Assembly: GCA_947570175.1 (NCBI GenBank)
Contig: CANOTJ010000001.1
Coordinates: 1-64,000, forward strand
DNA from: an uncultured Mycoplasmatota bacterium
GTDB taxonomy: Bacteria > Bacillota_I > Bacilli_A > RF39 > UBA660
Direction: 5' to 3'
Length of the DNA: 64,000 nt
Below, in pieces: positions 55,135 to 64,000 of the stretch (position 1 is the stretch's first letter; every line of letters begins with the position of its first letter). Made by a program: the position numbers and the translations under genes. The notes below the pieces were generated by a model. That model had not been told where the DNA came from. It saw only the letters and a program-made list of their open reading frames with translations, and did not search any database.

Positions 55135-56136
55135 ATGAAAATATTAGTTACAGGTGGTGCAGGATATATAGGAAGTCATACCTGTGTAGAACTTCTCAAT
55201 AAGAATTATCAAGTTATTATTTTAGATAATTTTAGTAATAGCAAAAAAGAAGTACTAGATAAGATTCGATTTCTAACTGGAAAAGATATGAAGCTATATG
55301 AAGGCAATATGTTGGATAAAAAATTTTTAATGAATATATTTCAGGAAAATGAAATCGACTGTGTGATTGATTTTGCTGCTTATAAAGCTGTTGGGGAATC
55401 TGTTAAAAAACCAGTTGAATATTATACCAATAATGTTTCTAGTGTTTTAAATCTTTTAGATGTTATGCAAAAGTCTAATTGTAAATCTTTGGTCTTCAGT
55501 AGTAGTGCTACAGTATATGGAGACCCTAAAACTGTTCCTATAACAGAAGAGGCTGAAATAGGTGGGACAACTAATCCATATGGGACTAGCAAGCTTTTTG
55601 TTGAACAGATTTTAAAGGATTTATATCAATCTGATAATGAATGGAATATTTGTATTTTAAGATATTTTAATCCAGTTGGAGCCCATCCTTCTGGACTAAT
55701 TGGTGAAGATCCAAAGGGAATACCAGCTAATTTAGTTCCATACATTTCGAAAGTTGCAAGTGGGAAATTAGAAAGTTTAAGTATATTTGGAAATGATTAT
55801 GATACAAAAGATGGAACAGGGATTCGAGATTATATTCATGTTGTTGATCTTGCGCTTGGCCATATTAAAGCTGTTGAAAAACTTTGTAAAGTAAAAAAAG
55901 GGTTACATATTTATAATTTAGGTATAGGAATTGGATATAGTGTACTTGATTTAGTAAAAACATTTGAATCTGTAAATTGTGTTAAAATAAATTACAAAAT
56001 TTCCCCTAGAAGGGCAGGAGATATTGCAATCTGTTATAGCGATCCAACCAAAGCTAAAAAGGAACTAGGATTTGAACCAAGTAAAACTTTAGAAGATATG
56101 TTGAAGGACGCATGGAACTATGAAAAAAATAGTTAA
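55135..56136 (+). CDS. galE: UDP-glucose 4-epimerase
   Basis: GalE interconverts UDP-glucose and UDP-galactose (or N-acetyl forms) for the polysaccharide locus. NAD-binding motif: TGGAGYIGSH; catalytic SSSATVYG with YGTSK (YxxxK); and PVGAHPSGLIGEDP, RDYIHVVDLALGH are standard. The length of 333 aa is normal. AGAGGAAATAG precedes the ATG. A terminator with a GAGGG/CCCTC stem follows. Confidence 0.97.
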   Translation: MKILVTGGAGYIGSHTCVELLNKNYQVIILDNFSNSKKEVLDKIRFLTGKDMKLYEGNMLDKKFLMNIFQENEIDCVIDFAAYKAVGESVKKPVEYYTNNVSSVLNLLDVMQKSNCKSLVFSSSATVYGDPKTVPITEEAEIGGTTNPYGTSKLFVEQILKDLYQSDNEWNICILRYFNPVGAHPSGLIGEDPKGIPANLVPYISKVASGKLESLSIFGNDYDTKDGTGIRDYIHVVDLALGHIKAVEKLCKVKKGLHIYNLGIGIGYSVLDLVKTFESVNCVKINYKISPRRAGDIAICYSDPTKAKKELGFEPSKTLEDMLKDAWNYEKNS

Positions 56137-56185
56137 ATGAGTGCTAAAAAACATAGAAGACATAAATATATAAAAATTGGAATTT

Positions 56186-56208
56186 GAGGGTAAAATATCC
56201 CTCTTTTT
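56186..56208 (+). terminator. Terminator of galE
   Basis: GAGGG / CCCTC with an 8-nt loop is followed by TTTTT. Confidence 0.75.
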
Positions 56209-56255
56209 CTTTACTCTACAATAAATATAAAGTATAATTATGGTAGGTGATAAGT

Positions 56256-57449
56256 GTGAAAAAAATAACCATATTAACTCTTCATCTTGGATATGGCGGA
56301 ATTGAAAGATGTATTTCAAATCTTGCAAATACACTTGTAAATGATTATGAAATCAATATTATTTCAACATATAAATTATATAATCAACCAGGATTTAAAA
56401 TAGATAAAAAAGTGAAAATAGATTATTTAATTAATGATGATTTAGCAATAAAAGTAGATTCTTATAAACGGAATTTATTACATTTTTATTGGTGTCAATT
56501 ATTTAAAGAGTTATTTGATGACTATTTAAAAAAAGGAAAAATTTTTCAATTATTATTAGATACATTAAACAGTTGGAAAATCGTTAAATTAAAAAAGAAA
56601 TTAATGATTCAAGCAATTCAAGATTGTAATAGTGATATTATTATTTCAACTAGAGACATTCATAATTTATGGCTTTCTAAATATGGAAAAAAAGAAACAC
56701 TGAAAATTGGCTGGGAACATAATCATCATCATGGCAATAAAAACTATATTCATAAACTTGTAAAATCTGTGTATAATTTAGATTACTTTGTTTTAGTTTC
56801 TAAAGATTTAACACAATTCTATACTTCCAAATTAAAAAGTTATCCTGTAGAATGTGTATACATTCCTAATAGTATTGATTATTTTCCAAAAGAAAAGGCA
56901 AAATTGGAAACAGAAAATTTAGTATCTATCGGAAGATTATCTAAGGAAAAAGGATATCTTGATTTAATTGATGTGTTTAAGGATGTTCATCAAAAATACC
57001 CAAATGCGAAACTAAATATTATAGGAGATGGTCCAGAAAGAATTAAAATTGAAAAAAAAATCCAAAATTTCCATTTAACGAATTCCATTACTTTACATGG
57101 ATTTCAAGAAAGAAATTATATGAATAAAATTTTACAAGAATCATCTGTTTATTTGATGACTTCTTATACAGAATCGTTTGGATTAGTTTTGATAGAAGCC
57201 TTCTCTCATGGACTTCCCTGTGTTGCTTATAGTAGTGCGGAAGGGGCTAATGAAATTATCAGTAATAATTGGGATGGTTATTTAATTCAAGAAAGAAATC
57301 AAGAAAAAATGGTGAAACGAATTTGTGAATTACTTGCTAACCGCAATCGAAGACTAGTCATGGGGGCTAATGGAATAAAAAAAGCTAAAGAATTTACTAC
57401 AGAAAAGACGAAAGAAAAATGGCTTCAAATTTTAAACAGAAAGAAATGA
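56256..57449 (+). CDS. Family 4 glycosyltransferase
   Basis: A retaining GT-B enzyme. KKITILTLHLGYGGIERCISNLAN is the acceptor-side start; LVSIGRLSKEKGYLDLIDVFKDV begins the donor half; IIGDGPERIKIEKKI; and TESFGLVLIEAFSHGLPCVAY holds the E-x7-E donor motif. GTG 56256 or GTG 56247 could start it (397 or 400 aa). TATAAT at about 56234 gives it a promoter of its own. It is followed by the PssD/PssE pair. Confidence 0.92.
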   Translation: MKKITILTLHLGYGGIERCISNLANTLVNDYEINIISTYKLYNQPGFKIDKKVKIDYLINDDLAIKVDSYKRNLLHFYWCQLFKELFDDYLKKGKIFQLLLDTLNSWKIVKLKKKLMIQAIQDCNSDIIISTRDIHNLWLSKYGKKETLKIGWEHNHHHGNKNYIHKLVKSVYNLDYFVLVSKDLTQFYTSKLKSYPVECVYIPNSIDYFPKEKAKLETENLVSIGRLSKEKGYLDLIDVFKDVHQKYPNAKLNIIGDGPERIKIEKKIQNFHLTNSITLHGFQERNYMNKILQESSVYLMTSYTESFGLVLIEAFSHGLPCVAYSSAEGANEIISNNWDGYLIQERNQEKMVKRICELLANRNRRLVMGANGIKKAKEFTTEKTKEKWLQILNRKK

Positions 57450-57453
57450 TATT

Positions 57454-57927
57454 ATGAAAAAAGTTTTGTTTATATCTAGTACAGGTGGACATTTAAATGA
57501 ACTTTTACAACTAAAAGAAATCATGAAACAATATGATTCTTATTTAATTACTGAAAAAACAAAATCTACCGAGTCTTTAAAAGAGGAATATCAAGATAGA
57601 ATACAGTATTTAATTTACGGGAGTAGACATAGGATTTTTACTTACCCATTTAAATTACTTGCGAATTGTTTTAAAAGTTTATACTACTATTTTAAAATAA
57701 GACCCAACGTTATTATTACAACTGGTGCCCATACAGCTGGACCTATGTGTTGTATTGGCAAAATTTTTAAAAGCAAAATTATTTACATAGAAACATTCGC
57801 AAATATTCATTCTAAAACAGTAACTGGAAGAATTGTTTATCTGTTTGCAGATTTATTTATTGTTCAATGGGAAAGTATGTTAAAACTTTATCCAAAAGCC
57901 ATTTATGGGGGGTGGATTTTTAAATGA
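57454..57927 (+). CDS. PssD/Cps14F-like (Alg14-type) glycosyltransferase subunit
   Basis: The Alg14-like part that recruits the catalytic subunit to the membrane: FISSTGGHLNELLQL, LLANCFKSLYYYFKIRPNVIITTGAHTAGPMCCIGK and KIIYIETFANIHSKTVTGRIVY. 157 aa, the usual size of Cps14F/PssD. ATGA overlap with the next gene shows coupling. Together the two make one transferase, often a beta-galactosyl or glucuronosyl enzyme. Confidence 0.93.
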   Translation: MKKVLFISSTGGHLNELLQLKEIMKQYDSYLITEKTKSTESLKEEYQDRIQYLIYGSRHRIFTYPFKLLANCFKSLYYYFKIRPNVIITTGAHTAGPMCCIGKIFKSKIIYIETFANIHSKTVTGRIVYLFADLFIVQWESMLKLYPKAIYGGWIFK

Positions 57928-58403
57928 TATTTGTTGTATTGGGAACTCAAGATAAGAGCTTTAAAAGACTTCTTATCGCAATAGAAGATTATATTAAAAA
58001 AGGAAGTATTAAACAAAAAGTAGTTGTTCAAGCAGGACATACTATATATAAAAGTGACTATATGGATATTTTAGATTTTATTCCTATGAAAGAATTTAAT
58101 CAATATATTAAGAAAAGTGATTTGATTATTACTCATGGTGGGGTTGGAACCATTTTGGATGCTTTAAAAGAAGGAAAGAAAATTATAGCGGTACCACGTC
58201 TTAAAGAATATGCAGAACATGAGAATAATCATCAATTACAAATTATCGAACAATTTGAACAAGAAGGCTATATATTGTCTTGCTTGAAATTAGAAAATTT
58301 AGATCAGAAAATAAAAAAAATTCAAACATTTCAACCTAAAAAATATATTGGAGATAATCAAAAAATGATTCAAATTATTACGAATTATATTAATCAAATA
58401 TAG
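57924..58403 (+). CDS. PssE/Cps14G-like (Alg13-type) glycosyltransferase subunit
   Basis: The Alg13-like catalytic partner: IFVVLGTQDKSFKRLLIAIEDY, VVQAGHTIYKSDYMDILDFIPMKEFNQYI and ITHGGVGTILDALKEGKKIIAVPRLKEYAEHENNHQ with the donor-site HGG and ENNHQ. 159 aa. Its start lies in the stop of the PssD-like gene. It is the last polysaccharide gene; a toxin-antitoxin pair follows 9 bp later. Confidence 0.94.
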   Translation: MIFVVLGTQDKSFKRLLIAIEDYIKKGSIKQKVVVQAGHTIYKSDYMDILDFIPMKEFNQYIKKSDLIITHGGVGTILDALKEGKKIIAVPRLKEYAEHENNHQLQIIEQFEQEGYILSCLKLENLDQKIKKIQTFQPKKYIGDNQKMIQIITNYINQI

Positions 58404-58412
58404 GAGGAAAAT

Positions 58413-58583
58413 ATGGAAGAAGAAAATAACATGATTCAAAAAGCTTTAGATTATGCAAAGTCTTCTAGTAAAATAGAAAATTTAGAACCAAAAAAAGAAG
58501 AAGAAGCAAAAATTAAGTTAATGCTTAAAAATTCAGTACATGTTAGAAAAAGGAGTAATAAAGAAAATGGCAAGAATAAATGA
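58413..58583 (+). CDS. Small antitoxin (56 aa) of the Fic protein
   Basis: A 56-codon ORF with GGAGG directly before ATG 58413 overlaps the fic gene by 17 bp. Near residue 18 it has SSKIEN, which fits the Fic-inhibition motif (S/T)xxxE(G/N) found in VbhA-type class I antitoxins; the Glu reaches into the Fic ATP site and blocks it. The remainder is helical and highly charged. The downstream protein has no such motif of its own near its ends, as expected for class I. The overlap suggests coupled synthesis. Confidence 0.7.
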   Translation: MEEENNMIQKALDYAKSSSKIENLEPKKEEEAKIKLMLKNSVHVRKRSNKENGKNK

Positions 58584-59202
58584 TGTAATTAATTATCAAT
58601 CAAGTTATAGTGATTCATCAGATGTACTTAAAAATAAATTTGGTTTAAATAAGAAAGAATTATTAGAAGAAAAAGAAAGACTCCTTACAAATTACAAATT
58701 AGCTGATTTATATATAACAGGAATTACTGGGGATTTTGACGTAAAACATTATTTAAGTATCCATGAATATTTATTTTCAGATATTTATGAGTTTGCGGGA
58801 GAAATCCGTTCTGAAAATATTCAAAAAGTGCTACCATTTTGCCTTCCAAATTTAATTTATCCTAATTTAGAGGACACTTTAAGAAGAGCCAAAAGAGATA
58901 GCACACGTATTCAAAATGAGGAGGAATTAATTCATTTTTTTGCGTATTATTATTCTGAATTAGATATCATTCACCCTTTTATGGAAGGAAACGGTAGAGC
59001 AGAAAGAGAGTTTTTTCGTCAATATATACTTAAAATTAATGAGATAATTGATTTTGGAGAGTATGAAGTGGATTATAGTAAAATAGAATCAAAAGATCAG
59101 TTTATCCAAGCGTTAATTATTGCGGATGCAACATGTGATTTAACAGAATTAAAAAAATATATTAAAAATATCCTAGTAAATAAAAAGATACTTAGTAAAT
59201 AG
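58567..59202 (+). CDS. fic: Fic-domain AMP-transferase toxin
   Basis: Fic proteins transfer AMP from ATP to target proteins. The core motif HPFMEGNGRAERE fits HPFx(D/E)GNGRxxR, with the flap region FSDIYEFAGEIRSENI before it. Starting at ATG 58567 (AAAAAGGAG, 11-nt spacing) the protein is 211 aa; an upstream GTG at 58540 lacks support. It follows the antitoxin in an overlapping pair. VbhT-like class I toxins of this form often modify gyrase and topoisomerase IV; the target here is unknown. Confidence 0.93.
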   Translation: MARINDVINYQSSYSDSSDVLKNKFGLNKKELLEEKERLLTNYKLADLYITGITGDFDVKHYLSIHEYLFSDIYEFAGEIRSENIQKVLPFCLPNLIYPNLEDTLRRAKRDSTRIQNEEELIHFFAYYYSELDIIHPFMEGNGRAEREFFRQYILKINEIIDFGEYEVDYSKIESKDQFIQALIIADATCDLTELKKYIKNILVNKKILSK

Positions 59203-59209
59203 GTGAAAT

Positions 59210-61297
59210 ATGTTAGCCAATTTAAATGATAAACAAAAGGAAGCTGTAATAACGACAGGAGGTCCACTTTTGGTATTAGCTGGTGCTGGAAGTGGAAAAA
59301 CTAGGGTTTTAACCACCAGAATTAGTTATTTAGTTCAAGAAAAAAATATTTCTCCTTCCCATATTTTGGCAATTACTTTTACAAATAAAGCTGCAAAAGA
59401 AATGAAAAATAGAGTTTTACAAATGCTTGGGAGTATTGCATATGATATTCAAATTTCCACTTTTCATTCTTTTGGACTTTTATTAATAAAGGAAAATTAT
59501 GAAAAACTAGGATTCCAATCTAATTTCACTATTTTGGATAGTGATGATTCTCTAACTGTTATTAAGAAGATTATGAAAGAAATGAATTTAGACTTTAAAG
59601 TCTATAATCCTAAAGCGATACGTAATAAAATTAGTAGTTGTAAAAATGAATTAATAGATGCAGGCGAATTTGAGAAATATGCTCTTACAGATTTTGATAA
59701 AATTGTTCAAAGGATATATAGAAAATATACTACTAAACTTCTTACCAATAATTCACTAGATTTCGATGATTTATTAATGCTACCTATTTTTCTTTTAAAA
59801 TCTAATCCAATCATTTTGAAACATTACCAAGAGAAATATCAATATGTTTTGATTGATGAATACCAGGATACGAATGAAGCACAATATATTTTAAGTAAGA
59901 TGATTAGTGCAAGATATAAAAATATTTGTGTAGTTGGGGATGAATCTCAGTCCATCTATAGTTTTCGAGGTTCCAACTATAGAAATATTTTAAATTTTGA
60001 GAAAGATTATCATCATCCCAAAGTAGTTTTATTAGAAGAAAATTATCGATCAACTGGAAATATTTTAAATGCTGCTAATAGTGTTATAAAACATAATAAA
60101 CAGAGAAAAGAGAAAAATCTTTGGACGAGTAAAGAAAACGGGGAAAAAATTAAGTATCATAAAGCGCTTAATGAGAAAGATGAAGCAAATTATGTATTAG
60201 AGGAAATCCAGCACTTAATAGAAGTAGGGGTTCCAAGAAAGGAAATTGCTATCTTATATCGCACAAATGCACAATCACGAGTTATGGAAGAGGCCTTACT
60301 TAAAAACAATATCCCATATAAGGTAGTAGGAAGCTTTTATTTTTATAATAGAAAAGAAATAAAAGATTTGATTTCTTATTTAAAATTAATTTATAATTCC
60401 TCTGATGATGTAAGTTTAATGCGTGTTATTAACGTTCCCAAGCGAGGAATTGGACTAAAAACTGTTTCTGATATTGGAATAAGATCTATGGAACAAGCTT
60501 GCTCTATGTATGAAGCAATTTTTTCAGGAAAAGAACTTATATTTAAGAAAATAATAGAAGAGATAAAACAAATTCAAGATAATTTAACAATTACAGAATT
60601 AATTGATGTCATTTTAGAAAAAACGGGAATGAAAGAAGAGTATATGAATGAGAAGTCGTTAGAAGCCGATATTCGATTGGAAAATCTAGAGGAATTTAAA
60701 ACGATTACACGTAATTTTGAAGAACAAAATGGAGTTGTATCTTTGGGAGAATTTTTAGAAGAAATTAGTTTGGTATCTGATATAGAGGAGCATAAGAACA
60801 ATGATGATGTTATCACTTTAATGACTGTACATTCTGCGAAGGGATTAGAATTTGAAAATGTCTTTATCATTGGTTTAGAAGAAGGAATTTTTCCACATGC
60901 GAATTCTATGTTTGATGAGGAGCAAATTGAAGAGGAGAGACGGCTTTGTTATGTTGCTATTACTCGGGCAAAAGAAAAATTATTTTTAATTAATTCCAGA
61001 AAAAGAGCTATTTATGGGGATATTAATTGTAATCCTCCAAGTCGATTTATTAGTGAAATTGATGATATATATTTAGATAAAGATACAACAGAAATTCAGG
61101 AAATAAGTAGTTTTTCAAAAGAAAAAGTTGATACTTCATCTAATATCGTTTATAATATAGGTGATAAAATTATTCATGAAGTATTTGGAAAAGGTATGAT
61201 TGTTCAAGTAGATAAAAGTATTTTAACAGTTGCATTTCCCCATCCCTATGGAATTAAGAAATTATTAAAAGGACATCACACCTTTAGAAAGGAATGA
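59210..61297 (+). CDS. pcrA: ATP-dependent DNA helicase PcrA/UvrD
   Basis: A superfamily 1A 3'-5' helicase. Motif I GAGSGKTR (about 26), motif Ia FTNKAAKEM, motif II LIDEYQDTN, motif III VVGDESQSIYSFRG, motif IV ENYRSTGNIL, motif V TVHSAKGLEFENVFIIG and motif VI VAITRAKEKLF are all present. The C-terminal GDKIIHEVFGKGMIVQVD is the Tudor-like RNA-polymerase-binding domain. 695 aa, slightly short but complete. It precedes a 48-residue protein and ligA, as in many Firmicutes. Confidence 0.98.
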   Translation: MLANLNDKQKEAVITTGGPLLVLAGAGSGKTRVLTTRISYLVQEKNISPSHILAITFTNKAAKEMKNRVLQMLGSIAYDIQISTFHSFGLLLIKENYEKLGFQSNFTILDSDDSLTVIKKIMKEMNLDFKVYNPKAIRNKISSCKNELIDAGEFEKYALTDFDKIVQRIYRKYTTKLLTNNSLDFDDLLMLPIFLLKSNPIILKHYQEKYQYVLIDEYQDTNEAQYILSKMISARYKNICVVGDESQSIYSFRGSNYRNILNFEKDYHHPKVVLLEENYRSTGNILNAANSVIKHNKQRKEKNLWTSKENGEKIKYHKALNEKDEANYVLEEIQHLIEVGVPRKEIAILYRTNAQSRVMEEALLKNNIPYKVVGSFYFYNRKEIKDLISYLKLIYNSSDDVSLMRVINVPKRGIGLKTVSDIGIRSMEQACSMYEAIFSGKELIFKKIIEEIKQIQDNLTITELIDVILEKTGMKEEYMNEKSLEADIRLENLEEFKTITRNFEEQNGVVSLGEFLEEISLVSDIEEHKNNDDVITLMTVHSAKGLEFENVFIIGLEEGIFPHANSMFDEEQIEEERRLCYVAITRAKEKLFLINSRKRAIYGDINCNPPSRFISEIDDIYLDKDTTEIQEISSFSKEKVDTSSNIVYNIGDKIIHEVFGKGMIVQVDKSILTVAFPHPYGIKKLLKGHHTFRKE

Positions 61298-61301
61298 TAA
61301 T

Positions 61302-61448
61302 ATGATGGATTGGTTAGAAAATATATCAGGTGATTTTAAAGATTGGATTACAGCTCATGGTTCAAATCCTTTTCTATGGGTTGTTATATTTTTAGTTGGG
61401 CTTATAATTTTTGCAATTACATATAATGCTCTTACAAAACATCATTAA
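61302..61448 (+). CDS. Small single-pass membrane protein (48 aa)
   Basis: A short ORF directly after pcrA (4-bp gap, AAGGAATG upstream). Its first 20 residues are soluble (MMDWLENISGDFKDWITAHG) and residues 24-41 form a hydrophobic helix, ending LTKHH. A terminator follows at once, so it is the last gene of the pcrA transcript. No family is recognised; the size and layout recall small membrane modulators. Confidence 0.6.
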   Translation: MMDWLENISGDFKDWITAHGSNPFLWVVIFLVGLIIFAITYNALTKHH

Positions 61449-61457
61449 TAATAAACG

Positions 61458-61482
61458 AAATAGCACAATTTTGCTATTTTTT
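61458..61482 (+). terminator. Terminator of the pcrA transcript
   Basis: AAATAGCA / TGCTATTT, loop about 6 nt, then a T run. Confidence 0.8.
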
Positions 61483-61503
61483 ATTTATTCAAAATATTAA
61501 AAA

Positions 61504-61512
61504 TGTTATAAT
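61504..61512 (+). promoter_or_regulatory. Extended -10 promoter of ligA
   Basis: TGTTATAAT lies 17 bp before the ligA ATG. Confidence 0.6.
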
Positions 61513-61523
61513 GTGAATGGTGA

Positions 61524-63515
<1,992 letters not shown>

Positions 63516-63604
63516 ATAGGAATTATTTTTTCTTTACAAATGACTATTTTTTAATAGTTAATTAGTGTAAAAGGTAAGAACAATTATATTAAGATGTCAA
63601 TTTG

Positions 63605-63613
63605 TGGTATAAT
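63605..63613 (+). promoter_or_regulatory. Extended -10 promoter of the last gene
   Basis: TGGTATAAT lies about 26 bp before GTG 63639. Confidence 0.55.
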
Positions 63614-63638
63614 GATGCTAGATATTTTAGGTGGTAGC

Positions 63639-64000
63639 GTGGATAAATATATTATAAATAAAAAAGACATTGAAAAAAATTTTTTTCATTTTACGGATGA
63701 AAAAAAATTAAATAGCATTAGTAAAAATGGATTAATTCCTTATATTGGTAGCCATTCAAAATATATTGAAAAAAGTAAAAAAGTTTTCTTTGTAGAGGGA
63801 TTAGATAATTTATTGATATTATTTGATTGCTGGATTAACTGTTGGTATTATATGCCTGTTATTCCATTTATTTATACATTGGGTTCTCATTTTCTTAGAC
63901 AGAAATGGTTTCCACAGATTATAGCAGATGGTTATTTTGGGGTTCTTAAAAAAAGTAAGATTCATCGAAAACGTGCTTTTAAAATATTTAACAAAATATT
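63639..64000 (+). CDS. 5' part of an unidentified gene
   Basis: The frame is open from GTG 63639 (AGGTGG at good spacing) to the end of the window, at least 120 codons. The start HFTDEKKLNSISKNGLIPYIG followed by KKVFFVEGLDNLL recalls the opening of ADP-ribosyltransferase-like or KptA/DUF4433-type domains, in which an N-terminal His and a later GL-I motif lead into the NAD site. The similarity is weak. It is independent of ligA because it has its own promoter. Confidence 0.6.
   Translation, partial: MDKYIINKKDIEKNFFHFTDEKKLNSISKNGLIPYIGSHSKYIEKSKKVFFVEGLDNLLILFDCWINCWYYMPVIPFIYTLGSHFLRQKWFPQIIADGYFGVLKKSKIHRKRAFKIFNKI

Overview
The window comes from a very AT-rich, low-GC Gram-positive bacterium. 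It uses the standard bacterial code: tryptophan is TGG, and TGA ends many genes. Long-form HPF, SecA with a C-terminal zinc motif, TrpRS, an agr-type peptide system, a CotS/YutH-like protein, a TagF-like glycerophosphotransferase and a large surface-polysaccharide locus all fit a member of the Bacilli/Erysipelotrichia group, probably host-associated. That placement is inferred from gene content; there is no rRNA in the window. Several genes have extended -10 promoters (TGnTATAAT).

Positions 1-13.7 kb are mostly housekeeping. On the minus strand lies an agrBD pair whose 42-residue AgrD peptide is easy to miss. Then follow a cold-shock protein, hpf, secA, an MBL-fold hydrolase, a C39-like peptidase broken by a stop codon, three small genes of uncertain role, a membrane-anchored GH3 hexosaminidase, trpS, small membrane proteins (DUF4234, DUF2752), a CotS-like protein, a NifU-type protein and an S1-domain protein. 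From 13.77 to 14.77 kb a consensus promoter drives eleven tRNA genes (Val, Thr, Tyr, Gln, Lys, Leu, Ser, fMet, Asp, Phe, Arg). A twelfth, tRNA-Pro, lies alone at 31.2 kb.

The roughly 16.4 kb between tRNA-Arg and tRNA-Pro looks like an accreted mobile island. It holds two related modules, each a conserved 91-residue protein followed by a large serine recombinase with an unusually long C-terminal region. Unusual DNA surrounds them: a leader peptide with an attenuator-like terminator, seven TTGCA-type motifs at exactly 11-bp spacing, and dense hairpin clusters. Cargo includes a tightly coupled alkylation-repair operon (AdaA-AlkA fusion, ABM protein, Ogt, Tag, DUF1848), a Nudix hydrolase, a PUA/ASCH-like protein, DUF3781, a GNAT acetyltransferase, a GrpB protein and several decaying genes. 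A related sequence (CACCA, GAATCTG-like, then a hairpin) recurs five times. The first copy is at the real tRNA-Arg 3' end and each copy lies 70-125 bp before a gene. These may be old attachment sites or a structured leader RNA.

From 31.4 to 58.4 kb lies a cell-surface polysaccharide/teichoic-acid-type locus. It contains GtrA, an O-antigen-polymerase/GT4 fusion, many GT2 enzymes, GtrII, an ABC exporter (Wzt/Wzm type), a GT32-GT-B fusion with a free-standing relative of its second half, a TagF-like enzyme, a GH25 lysozyme with 62-residue repeats, a DUF6020-like/GT2 fusion with DUF2304, a Wzx flippase, LicD, an acyltransferase, GalE, a GT4 and a PssD/PssE pair. Both exporter types are present, so more than one glycan may be made. 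The last part holds a Fic toxin with its small antitoxin, pcrA, a 48-residue membrane protein, ligA and the start of an unidentified gene.
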